Assembly: GCA_946407055.1 (NCBI GenBank) | Contig: CAMJMP010000020.1 | Location: 1-9,882, forward strand | From: an uncultured Mycoplasmatota bacterium | GTDB taxonomy: Bacteria; Bacillota_I; Bacilli_A; RF39; UBA660 | DNA: 9,882 bases | Direction: 5' to 3' | Part shown: positions 1 through 6,164 of the stretch, one piece after another | Layout of the letters: each line of letters begins with the position of its first letter | Position numbering within the stretch: the stretch's first letter is position 1 | Notes under the pieces: generated by a model | Database searches by the model: none | What the model saw: the letters and a program-made list of their open reading frames with translations, nothing else | Told to the model about the DNA's origin: nothing | Program-made: the position numbers and the translations under genes

Positions 1-143
1 AGATATTTAGTTTTTGTTTCTAATAGGTAACATTTAGAAGGAATATAACCTCTTACCTTTTCTTCGTAACCAGCTTCCCAGCCACAACGTTCTCTTACTT
101 CTAATACAGCAAATTTTTGTGGATATTTAAGTTCATTGTTCAT
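1..143 (-). CDS. Unknown protein, N-terminal 47 residues only (runs off left edge)
   Basis: The reading frame opens with ATG at 141-143 and stays open to the window edge. It begins MNNELKYPQKFAVLEVRERC and contains GWEAGY and RGYIPSKCYLLE. I do not recognise the family. The start is supported by the purine-rich GGGAGAG just upstream, which lies inside the end of the preceding gene. The two genes overlap by 11 bases (133-143), and the upstream stop TGA falls within this gene's first codons, so translational coupling is likely. It is therefore the second gene of a unit that starts from the promoter near 936-944. No signal peptide or membrane segment is visible in the part present. The overlap with a well-formed gene and the clean start make it a real gene; its function cannot be inferred. 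Confidence 0.75.
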   Translation of the reverse strand, partial: MNNELKYPQKFAVLEVRERCGWEAGYEEKVRGYIPSKCYLLETKTKY

Positions 144-918
144 AATGTCTCTCCCTTTCCTTTTTTAGTTTTAATAAAAATTCTTTATTTGAGTCATCTA
201 ATTCAACTGTTCCATAATCATGAACTCTTTCTACTATTTGACCTCTTGTATCATAAGATGTTTCCCAGTCTTCTGGTTCTGTAACTACTTTCATAGAAAT
301 ATCACTATTAATTCTACTACCTACATGAGTGTTAACAGCTTTTACTGAAGGAATAGCTAGTTGTTGTTTCTTGTCTAACACAATAGCAAGATATGAAGAA
401 TTGTTAATTGCTTTTTTATAATCTATAACAAATCTTTCTAAGTTTATGAAAGGAATCTTTAGTCCATCAATGGATAACTCCTCTCTTCCCTTAAGATAAT
501 TAACATAGTAATTTAGATAGAACTTAATGGTTTTTTCCATTTCCCTCATTAACTCATCAGAAGTTCTAACATCTAACATCTTTAGTAAGTGAGTTAAACG
601 ATCTTCTAAATCTCTTATATTTAAACTTTTAGTTGTTTTTATTAACTTATAAGCAACGGTGAAGGCAAAATACTCATCACCAACAATTTGGATTCTATCT
701 CGATCCAAATCTTTTGCTTGTGGTTTTATGATTGGCAAACTAAATTCATCAAAATACAAACCCATTGGTGAATCTGAATCTGGTTTTATGGGATACTCAG
801 CAGTCATCTTTCTTAGAAAAGCACTTCGATAATCAGTATTTTTTCCATAAATAAAAAGATGTCTACTTTGGTTCATAATCTCATCTTTTTTTAGTTTCTC
901 ATTTTTATATTGTTCCAT
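133..918 (-). CDS. Unknown protein with an eroded P-loop ATPase-like core
   Basis: 261 residues when started at the ATG at 916-918. An in-frame GTG at 927 would add three residues, but it lies inside the Shine-Dalgarno AGGTGG (924-929), which is spaced five bases from the ATG, so the ATG is the real start. Near the N terminus, HLFIYGKNTDYRS (20-32) sits where a P-loop would be expected: a hydrophobic strand, then GxxxxYRS in place of GxxxxGKS, followed by a helix. A second strand, YLAIVLDKK (176-184), resembles a Walker B without the catalytic Glu. It is followed by KAVNTHVGSRINSDISMKVV (193-212), which resembles the Asn/Arg sensor strands of ORC/CDC6-like bacterial ATPases, and by VHDYGTVELD (232-241). 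I infer a relative of such ATPases that may bind nucleotide weakly or not at all. There are no membrane segments. It is followed by an overlapping gene of unknown function and is expressed from its own promoter. The gene call is secure; the family is uncertain. Confidence 0.85.
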   Translation of the reverse strand: MEQYKNEKLKKDEIMNQSRHLFIYGKNTDYRSAFLRKMTAEYPIKPDSDSPMGLYFDEFSLPIIKPQAKDLDRDRIQIVGDEYFAFTVAYKLIKTTKSLNIRDLEDRLTHLLKMLDVRTSDELMREMEKTIKFYLNYYVNYLKGREELSIDGLKIPFINLERFVIDYKKAINNSSYLAIVLDKKQQLAIPSVKAVNTHVGSRINSDISMKVVTEPEDWETSYDTRGQIVERVHDYGTVELDDSNKEFLLKLKKERERHYEQ

Positions 919-923
919 CAAAA

Positions 924-944
924 CCACCTATCGTAATTATAGCA
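924..944 (-). promoter_or_regulatory. Extended -10 promoter abutting the ribosome binding site of the eroded-ATPase gene
   Basis: Read on the minus strand: TGCTATAAT (936-944), six bases, AGGTGG (924-929), five bases, ATG at 918. The -10 hexamer is perfect and has the upstream TG, so a good -35 is not needed, and none is obvious. The predicted start site falls on the first base of AGGTGG, giving a leader of about 11 nt. The terminator of the preceding gene lies immediately upstream. Confidence 0.7.
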
Positions 945-960
945 TATAAAAGATATTTAC

Positions 961-994
961 AAATAAAAAGAAAACCATATTTCTATGATTTTCT
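961..994 (-). terminator. Rho-independent terminator after the YtrB/EcsA-type ABC operon
   Basis: On the minus strand a 10-bp stem, AGAAAATCAT / ATGGTTTTCT (985-994 and 969-978, one T-G wobble), closes a 6-nt loop and is followed by TTTTTATTT. The stem overlaps the last base pairs of the permease stop codon (TAG at 993-995). It separates the ABC transporter unit from the promoter at 936-944. Confidence 0.75.
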
Positions 995-1715
995 AGTTAT
1001 ATATTTCTAATTTTTCTTTTACAAAGTATAAACTAGCAAAATAACAAAGTGCTGATAATCCTAGCAATATTAGTGAAATAAATATATCTCCTGTGTTTGA
1101 ACGAAGTAATTCTTTAAATGGATTTAATAGGAATTCGTTAATTATAAATTCTAATATTGTTCCTCCACCTATGAAAGATATAGCCTTTAATCCTCTTCCA
1201 TTTGGGAAGGTACTCTTTAATGCTAAAAATACTAATGTAATAAAAGATGTAGATAGTGTTGTAGATGCAAATAATAGGAGGAAAATTCTTAATACTATTC
1301 CACTTTTAATGCTTTCTAATTGTTTATATAATTCAATTAAGAATTTAATTACGTTTAAATCTGCTTTAGCACCTATTATTGCTACACCTATAACAAAGAT
1401 TAAACAATAAAAGATATTCATTATAATAGCTATTAAGTATTTTGCTAATAGTATCTTATTTGGACTTAATGGAATCATACTTTCTAGCAAGAAAGTTTGC
1501 TCTTCGTATGATTTCATTACCTTTATAGTTCCAGCTAAGTATGATAACATTAAGCTTCCGTATAAGATTATTACTAGGGGAATTGCTAAGTAATTAATAA
1601 GGTGACTTTCGAATGGTAATAATAGTGTTAGTAAATACACTACAACTATACTACCAAAGATTACTTTTTTCTTTCTTAACTCCTCTAGGAGTTCCCATTT
1701 AATATACTTAAACAT
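993..1715 (-). CDS. ABC transporter permease subunit (ABC-2-like, six membrane segments)
   Basis: 240 residues. Hydrophobic segments at about 18-33, 41-62, 90-115, 140-166, 176-195 and 209-231 give the six-helix topology usual for the permease half of two-gene exporters. The basic N terminus (WELLEELRKKK) should lie in the cytoplasm. The segment LLESMIPLSPNKILLAKYL (76-94), between helices 2 and 3, is the amphipathic coupling region typical of ABC-2 permeases. The ATG lies inside the last codons of the ATPase gene (8-base overlap), with GGAGGTG as its Shine-Dalgarno, so the two subunits are made coupled. There is no further gene before the terminator, so this is a complete two-gene exporter, probably a homodimer of this protein with two ATPase subunits. 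The substrate cannot be read from the sequence. Confidence 0.87.
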   Translation of the reverse strand: MFKYIKWELLEELRKKKVIFGSIVVVYLLTLLLPFESHLINYLAIPLVIILYGSLMLSYLAGTIKVMKSYEEQTFLLESMIPLSPNKILLAKYLIAIIMNIFYCLIFVIGVAIIGAKADLNVIKFLIELYKQLESIKSGIVLRIFLLLFASTTLSTSFITLVFLALKSTFPNGRGLKAISFIGGGTILEFIINEFLLNPFKELLRSNTGDIFISLILLGLSALCYFASLYFVKEKLEIYN

Positions 1716-2409
1716 TAGTAAACACCTCCAAATAATATTGTTCTACTGATTTTCCTGTTTGGATAATGCTCTCTCTTGAACATTGAACTGCTACTTGGCC
1801 GTTTCTTATGAATACAACGTCATCTAAGATTTCTTCAAGATCTTTAATTAAATGAGTAGATACAATAATTAAATTGTTTGGTGTTACGCATCCTTTAATT
1901 ACAGTAAGCATTTCATGTTTAATTACAGGATCTAAACTACCTAATGGTTCATCTAATAGATATATAGGTACATTTCTAGAAAGAGTAAGTGCTAATATTA
2001 CTTTTTCTTTGTTTCCTTTTGATAGTTTTTGAATTTCAGTTGTTGGATCTAATTGTAATAGTTGAGCTAGTTCATTAAATCTTGCTACGCTAAAATCATT
2101 AAACATATCTTGGTAATAAGCTACTGCATCAGCTATCTTCATGTACTTGTATAAAAACTCTCTATCTGGCATGAAAGAAATATTTTTTCTAGTTTCATAG
2201 CTGGCTTCTGTACCTAGTATTTTTATCATTCCTTGTTGTTGACGAATGATACGCATTATTGTTTTAAACAATGTTGTTTTACCACTACCATTTGGTCCTA
2301 GAAGTCCAACTATTCTTCCTGGACTAAGAACTAAATTAACGTTTTGTAGTGCTAAAACATTGCCATATTTTTTTGTTACATTTGTTAGTTCAATAAAATT
2401 TTGATTCAT
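1708..2409 (-). CDS. ABC transporter ATP-binding protein, YtrB/EcsA-like
   Basis: 233 residues, the normal length for a single nucleotide-binding domain. Visible motifs: Walker A GPNGSGKTT (38-46), signature LSKGNKEKV (129-137), Walker B IYLLDEP (149-155), D-loop SLD (158-160) and switch His186. Two departures from the textbook are typical of exporters related to YtrB and EcsA: the signature is LSKGN and not LSGGQ, and the Q-loop position after Walker A reads FMPDRE (79-84), with no Gln. All catalytic residues are present, so the protein should be active. It is the first gene of a two-gene unit and overlaps the permease by 8 bases. It has AGGAGG seven bases before its ATG and its own promoter just after the terminator of the CPBP gene. 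Unlike many YtrB operons, no GntR regulator is next to it. Confidence 0.92.
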   Translation of the reverse strand: MNQNFIELTNVTKKYGNVLALQNVNLVLSPGRIVGLLGPNGSGKTTLFKTIMRIIRQQQGMIKILGTEASYETRKNISFMPDREFLYKYMKIADAVAYYQDMFNDFSVARFNELAQLLQLDPTTEIQKLSKGNKEKVILALTLSRNVPIYLLDEPLGSLDPVIKHEMLTVIKGCVTPNNLIIVSTHLIKDLEEILDDVVFIRNGQVAVQCSRESIIQTGKSVEQYYLEVFTNV

Positions 2410-2416
2410 CTTTATT

Positions 2417-2437
2417 CCTCCTATTATATATTACCAT
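2417..2437 (-). promoter_or_regulatory. Probable promoter and ribosome binding site of the YtrB/EcsA-type ABC operon
   Basis: On the minus strand TATGGTAATAT (2427-2437 in part: TGG at 2434-2436, TAATAT at 2428-2433) is followed by AGGAGG (2417-2422), seven bases and ATG at 2409. TAATAT with an upstream TG is the likely extended -10. It lies six bases before GGAGG, matching the spacing of four other promoters here. A perfect TATAAT (2423-2428) also exists but directly abuts AGGAGG, so a transcript from it would lose most of the binding site. Confidence 0.55.
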
Positions 2438-2457
2438 AATTTTATTATTTTTTTATA

Positions 2458-2488
2458 CAAATTAAAAAGCGTTTTATTACGCTTTTTT
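2458..2488 (-). terminator. Rho-independent terminator after the CPBP protease gene
   Basis: A perfect 9-bp stem, AAAAAGCGT / ACGCTTTTT (2479-2487 and 2464-2472 on the minus strand), with a 6-nt loop AATAAA and AATTTG after it. It starts inside the last codons of the CPBP gene, so the C-terminal Lys run (KLKKKA) is partly encoded by the hairpin. The A/T-symmetric arms could also work on the other strand, but no plus-strand gene converges on it. Confidence 0.85.
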
Positions 2489-3337
2489 CTTTAATTTATC
2501 TTTAATAACTATGAATGTTATAATTGATACTATTAAATAGCCTATTGTTGCTATTATGGATGATTCTATACCAAATTCTCCACCAGTAAGTAAGAAAGAG
2601 TTACTTTTTAATACATAGTTATATAAAGTATCTTCACTTGCTGGATTACCGATATGTAGAATACCACCAATAATAATTATGTTCCATAAAGCATGTACTA
2701 TTGCACTATTCCAAATAGATTTATGTGATTGAGCAATAAGTGAGAACATAATTCCTACCATTGTACCTGCTAATACTACTAATAAACTACTTAATAGATT
2801 AAAGCCTGTTCCTAGTATATGAACTAAACCAAATAACAATGATGGTGCAATAATAGCTACTACTTTATTATAACGTTTATCTAAAGCATTCATTATTATT
2901 CCTCTAAATACCATTTCTTCTACGATACCAGCACCGATACCAAAGTAGAAGATACCAGCTGCTATAAGACTTAGTTTTTTAAACAAACTAAGAGATACAG
3001 TAGTATATGTTCCTGATATAAATAGTAAATATACTCCTGATACACATAATGGTAATAATAGACCAATTAAGATCCAATACCATTTAATACTAAATTTAGG
3101 AATGTAATATTCTTCCATTTTATGATTTAAATATTTAGTACAAAGTCTTTTAATTAATAAATATGCAAATAGTACATATAATATTCCTGCTAAAGCATTA
3201 CATATGAATTCTGGTACTTTAATTTCATGAATGATACTTGCTATTACTTCTGCCATTACTTGTGAAAGAATTAAGATTATGATACTTAATACTATTGCCC
3301 CGCCTGTTCTATCTCTTTCTATTACTTTTTTTGCCAT
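2477..3337 (-). CDS. CPBP family intramembrane metalloprotease (Abi/CAAX-protease-like)
   Basis: 286 residues and very hydrophobic, with about eight membrane segments (for example 14-36, 44-63, 86-107, 121-139, 157-178, 183-203, 211-228 and 258-278). The three catalytic CPBP motifs are intact: EEMVFRG (Glu140, Glu141, Arg145), FGLVH (Phe169, His173) and HALWN (His215, Asn219), so an active membrane protease is expected. In Firmicutes this family includes bacteriocin self-immunity proteins and regulators of membrane-protein processing; eukaryotic relatives trim prenylated CAAX proteins. Nothing here identifies the substrate: I see no bacteriocin precursor nearby. The gene begins one base after the nitroreductase stop, with AAGGAG embedded in the end of that gene, and is the last gene of the five-gene run, directly before a terminator. 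Confidence 0.92.
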   Translation of the reverse strand: MAKKVIERDRTGGAIVLSIIILILSQVMAEVIASIIHEIKVPEFICNALAGILYVLFAYLLIKRLCTKYLNHKMEEYYIPKFSIKWYWILIGLLLPLCVSGVYLLFISGTYTTVSLSLFKKLSLIAAGIFYFGIGAGIVEEMVFRGIIMNALDKRYNKVVAIIAPSLLFGLVHILGTGFNLLSSLLVVLAGTMVGIMFSLIAQSHKSIWNSAIVHALWNIIIIGGILHIGNPASEDTLYNYVLKSNSFLLTGGEFGIESSIIATIGYLIVSIITFIVIKDKLKKKA

Positions 3338-3338
3338 A

Positions 3339-4097
3339 TTAATTCTCCTTTACCTTATATTTTGCTGTTAGATTTAATTCTTGTTCATGATCTTCTTCAA
3401 TAAATAGTTCTCTTTCATAATTTAGATTATTATGTTCTAGACATAGTTCTAAGAAACATAAGAAGATACCCATATCTATTTGATTATAATACATTACTGC
3501 ATTCTTAGGCATTATACCTCTTTTGCCTTCTTTGTGATATCTGAATACTTTTAATTCACCATCTGAAGATTCTACTTTCCATGGTTGGGAATTACAAGCA
3601 CTTGGAGTAAATCTAACGATATCTGCTATGTTTAAATAGTAACCATCATTCCAAATTTCAGATACATCTTTTCTTTTACTCTTGTACATATCTTTTCTAA
3701 ATTTATCTTCAGAATCTACTTTAGCAATAGCCATCATTATTACAAAGTCTAAACCATCTATTTGTTTTTCTTTTACTTTACCAATACCAAACCATAGTGT
3801 ACCAATATTTTTAGATACTAGATATAGATCTAGTTGTTCTCCTAAGTAACCAATGTTTTGTAAGTAGTTTTCTTTAGTTTCTGAATAGAATAAAATACAA
3901 TATTCTTGACCACGATGACATGCTGCATCTTTAGTTATTACCATTTTTACTTTAATGTCATCTACTAAAGGTTTTAGTTTAGTAAATACTTCTTCAATAT
4001 CTTTTAATTCATCTTTAGTAATTTTCTCATTACCTATGTTTCTAAATAAGTGAAATGACTTCCTTTTAAAGATCATATCATATAGTGATTTATTCAT
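3339..4097 (-). CDS. Nitroreductase family protein, TM1586 type (putative FMN oxidoreductase)
   Basis: 252 residues. The nitroreductase signature is present near the N terminus as FKRKSFHLF (10-18), where Arg12-Lys13-Ser14 would contact the FMN phosphate in relatives. The middle has the helix NIGYLGEQLDLYLVSKNIG (81-99) followed by TLWFG, the usual second flavin-contact region. RFTPSACNSQPWKVE (162-175) is the TM1586-type repeat of the active-site SA/N-QPW motif, and DMGIFLCFLELCLEH (208-222) follows. The layout of two half-domains in one chain matches the TM1586 subfamily. Soluble and cytoplasmic; the likely role is NAD(P)H-dependent reduction of an unknown substrate. The gene overlaps grpB by 8 bases and abuts the CPBP gene, so it is translationally coupled on both sides. 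The ATG at 4097 has AGGAGATACAG before it. Confidence 0.88.
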   Translation of the reverse strand: MNKSLYDMIFKRKSFHLFRNIGNEKITKDELKDIEEVFTKLKPLVDDIKVKMVITKDAACHRGQEYCILFYSETKENYLQNIGYLGEQLDLYLVSKNIGTLWFGIGKVKEKQIDGLDFVIMMAIAKVDSEDKFRKDMYKSKRKDVSEIWNDGYYLNIADIVRFTPSACNSQPWKVESSDGELKVFRYHKEGKRGIMPKNAVMYYNQIDMGIFLCFLELCLEHNNLNYERELFIEEDHEQELNLTAKYKVKEN

Positions 4098-4647
4098 CTG
4101 TATCTCCTTTACTTTTAGTTTCTTCTATGGCTTTTTTAATTACACCTTTTATGTAGTCATCTTTACCATAGACGTAACTTTGTCTATCATCTTTATATTT
4201 TTCATATAAATCCATTTTTAGTTTTTCATAACGTTTCTTTTCGTCTTCATGATTATTCATATAATCTCTAAACATGATGGTTGCTAGTCCATTCATATCT
4301 CCAGTTTTATAAACATGAATGAAAGCTTTTACTTTACCATCTTCTTCTTTACGAATAAGATAGTCACCACCCATAGTTGGTTCTTTTTTTATTGTGTATG
4401 TTTCACCTTCAACATTTGATTCAGTGAACTTTTTAAAGTCATCTAAATCATCTGTTTGAATTGTTATGTCTATGATTGGTTTAGATACTATATCTTTAAT
4501 ACTAGTACTTCCTACATGATCTATTTGTTTTATTCTATCTTTATAAATTCTTAACAATTCTTCTTTTTCTTTTTCATAGATAGCAGGATAGTTAGTTTGA
4601 TAATCCATTAATTTTAAATAACCTTTTTTTAAACCAACGTTTTCCAT
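4090..4647 (-). CDS. GrpB family protein (nucleotidyltransferase-fold, UPF0157)
   Basis: 185 residues, close to the usual GrpB length. The family signature is clear: IDHVGSTSI (42-50) followed by KPIIDI (56-61), the GS...D arrangement of the nucleotidyltransferase fold. Downstream family blocks are FIHVY (109-113), MFRDYMNNH (125-133) and YGKDDYI (160-166). No biochemical role is firmly established for GrpB proteins. Some are fused to or sit near dephospho-CoA kinase or acetyltransferases, and a GNAT gene lies two genes upstream here. The gene has its own extended -10 promoter, which overlaps the stop codon of the membrane protein gene, so it can be made apart from the two genes before it. 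GAGGTG lies five bases before the ATG. Confidence 0.92.
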   Translation of the reverse strand: MENVGLKKGYLKLMDYQTNYPAIYEKEKEELLRIYKDRIKQIDHVGSTSIKDIVSKPIIDITIQTDDLDDFKKFTESNVEGETYTIKKEPTMGGDYLIRKEEDGKVKAFIHVYKTGDMNGLATIMFRDYMNNHEDEKKRYEKLKMDLYEKYKDDRQSYVYGKDDYIKGVIKKAIEETKSKGDTDE

Positions 4648-4652
4648 TTAGA

Positions 4653-4673
4653 CACCTCATAAAAATTATAGCA
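4653..4673 (-). promoter_or_regulatory. Internal promoter and ribosome binding site of the GrpB gene
   Basis: Minus strand: TGCTATAAT (4665-4673), six bases, GAGGTG (4653-4658), five bases, ATG at 4647. The TAA stop of the upstream membrane protein (4666-4668) is part of the TATAAT hexamer, so promoter and coding end share bases. The expected start site is the first G of GAGGTG, giving a leader of about 11 nt. Confidence 0.68.
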
Positions 4674-5154
4674 TAAAATGTATTATCAATCCTGCAACAG
4701 AACATACTATTAATGCTATAGTTTCACCGATAAAGAAACCTTTGATATGGAACCAATAGTTATGATATTCATCAACCATATCTTCAGTACCTTTGAAAAC
4801 AAATTGCTTGTCATGACAAAACCATATTATATCTAGGATGATAACATCCCATAGATTTACTATTGTCCATAGGATAAAGCCATCGCTAAAGCTTTCTACA
4901 AATGTTGTTCTACCATTTATATATCTTAGTAATAAACATAGTATTATTACAAAGATAAGGCATGCACATAGCTTTACTACTATTTTATTCTTTTGAGTTG
5001 GTATTTTATCTTTGTATTCTTTTAGTGCTTTTATTCTTTCTTGAATCTTTGGTGGATAGTTATATAATGTCTTGATTGGTTCTCTAGACATTATATAAAC
5101 CATTACAGTAAAGATTAAACATAATATAATACTTTCTATTAATATAGTCATCAT
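4666..5154 (-). CDS. Four-helix integral membrane protein of unknown function
   Basis: 162 residues with hydrophobic segments at about 3-21, 59-78, 90-111 and 138-161. A charged loop between the first two (SREPIKTLYNYPPKIQERIK, 23-42) ends in KDKIPTQKNK. The block LWDVIILDIIWFCHDKQFVF (101-120), then TEDMVDEYHNYWFHIKGF (123-140), is rich in aromatic and acidic residues and looks conserved in character, but I cannot name the family. The first of two adjacent ATGs is chosen because AAGGA lies seven bases before it. It starts 19 bases after the acetyltransferase stop with no terminator between, so the two are probably cotranscribed. Its last codons contain the promoter of the next gene. The repeated hydrophobic segments and the good binding site make the gene itself secure. 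Confidence 0.8.
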   Translation of the reverse strand: MMTILIESIILCLIFTVMVYIMSREPIKTLYNYPPKIQERIKALKEYKDKIPTQKNKIVVKLCACLIFVIILCLLLRYINGRTTFVESFSDGFILWTIVNLWDVIILDIIWFCHDKQFVFKGTEDMVDEYHNYWFHIKGFFIGETIALIVCSVAGLIIHFML

Positions 5155-5173
5155 AATTGATTCCTTCTTTTAA

Positions 5174-6109
5174 TTATATTTTTTTATGATAGATACCAAT
5201 TGTATCTTCTGTTATAAAGCCAGTCGCATTGTAGAACTTACGGCGCCAGTCATATGAATTAACGTAACACTTCTCGATGCCTAGTTCTTTGCACTTTAAC
5301 ATTACTCCATGCATCATAGCAGTGCCTATTCCTTTATGTCTATATTTTTCTCTAGTACTTACTGGTTCAACGAATGCTGTTTTTGATTCTTTATCAACAT
5401 AGACAAAGCAATAACAACAAACATTATTTCTTTCCGTTGATTTTTCATCTATGACCATACATTCAAAACTATCTTTGTACATAGATGATTGCTTTCTTAA
5501 GTTGTAAGCACTCATGCTATTATGATAATCTGGATCTTCATAATCTGGATGGAAACCCATACTACATGCACTCCATTTATTATCTTCGTTAGTATATTCA
5601 TCACCATATACTAATTTGAATCCTTCTGGTAAGTTAACAGTTACATTTATTTCTTGGGGATAGATGTAGTTATCATAATCCTCTTCTGCTTGTCTTTTAT
5701 AACCTTTTTTTTCTAAATATTCTTTTCTATATTCTAAGCTATCATTTGCGATTACTACGAAATCTATTGAACCATCATTATCTTTTTCAAATAATGGTAA
5801 GCAGTTAACTTCTGCATAACTAACCATATCTTTAAGTAAATATTCATAGCCTTTCTTGATACTCATATAAATAGCATCACCATCTGGTAAGATACAACTA
5901 ACTATTTCATTATTATCTTCCCACATATAAATATAATTAGTTGATATTTGTTTACCCTGATCTGCTTCTTGAGCAGTCATTCTAAAGATTAAATCATGTA
6001 ATCTTTCTGGTAACCAAGAAGTCATATTCTTGTTCTCTAAATATTGATTTCTTAAGTATCCCTCTAATCTTTTTAAATCTGTTTCTAAGTTGAACTTTTT
6101 AATTTCCAT
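5174..6109 (-). CDS. GNAT family N-acetyltransferase, tandem-domain
   Basis: 311 residues from the ATG at 6107-6109. An upstream in-frame ATG at 6124 would add five residues, but it overlaps GGATGTGATC (6113-6122), which closely matches the complement of the 16S rRNA tail and sits correctly for the 6109 ATG; the upstream ATG would also lie essentially at the transcription start. The C-terminal half has the acetyl-CoA loop RHKGIG (257-262), preceded by the strand AFVEPVSTREKY and followed by helix GTAMMHGVM. The motif FYNATGF (292-298) completes the GNAT fold. The N-terminal half is degenerate, with RKEYLEKKGYKRQ (128-140) recalling the same end motif without an acetyl-CoA loop. The length is about twice a single domain, as in other two-domain GNATs. 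The substrate is unknown. It is the first gene of the five-gene run. Confidence 0.9.
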   Translation of the reverse strand: MEIKKFNLETDLKRLEGYLRNQYLENKNMTSWLPERLHDLIFRMTAQEADQGKQISTNYIYMWEDNNEIVSCILPDGDAIYMSIKKGYEYLLKDMVSYAEVNCLPLFEKDNDGSIDFVVIANDSLEYRKEYLEKKGYKRQAEEDYDNYIYPQEINVTVNLPEGFKLVYGDEYTNEDNKWSACSMGFHPDYEDPDYHNSMSAYNLRKQSSMYKDSFECMVIDEKSTERNNVCCYCFVYVDKESKTAFVEPVSTREKYRHKGIGTAMMHGVMLKCKELGIEKCYVNSYDWRRKFYNATGFITEDTIGIYHKKI

Positions 6110-6112
6110 ATT

Positions 6113-6137
6113 GATCACATCCATATAAATTATAACA
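6113..6137 (-). promoter_or_regulatory. Extended -10 promoter and extended Shine-Dalgarno of the GNAT gene
   Basis: Minus strand: TGTTATAAT (6129-6137), six bases, GGATGTGATC (6113-6122), three bases, ATG at 6109. GGATGTGATC matches the 16S tail complement GGAGGTGATC at nine of ten positions, an unusually long match. The predicted start site is its first G, giving a leader of about 13 nt. The hairpin of the preceding operon's terminator fills the place of a -35 element. Confidence 0.68.
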
Positions 6138-6164
6138 TAATAAAACAGTCCTAAAGACTGTTCT
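6138..6164 (-). terminator. Rho-independent terminator after the AbrB-regulated ABC operon
   Basis: Minus-strand stem AACAGTC / GACTGTT (6156-6162 and 6144-6150) with a 5-nt loop TTTAG, extended by a G-T and an A-T pair, then TTTTATTA. The T-run is short and interrupted, so it may be leaky. It begins at the permease stop codon (TAG, 6163-6165). Confidence 0.72.

Noticed and set aside
1093..1410. Plus-strand open frame of 105 codons
   Set aside because: It lies wholly within the ABC permease gene on the other strand, has no ribosome binding site and its composition is what the reverse of a membrane protein gives.
2477..3337. CPBP protease as bacteriocin immunity in a bacteriocin cluster
   Set aside because: No small double-glycine leader peptide, modification enzyme or peptidase-containing ABC transporter is present nearby.
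4090..4647. GrpB protein as the nucleotidyltransferase half of a MNT/HEPN toxin-antitoxin pair
   Set aside because: The family signature is GrpB, not minimal nucleotidyltransferase, and no HEPN-like protein lies next to it.
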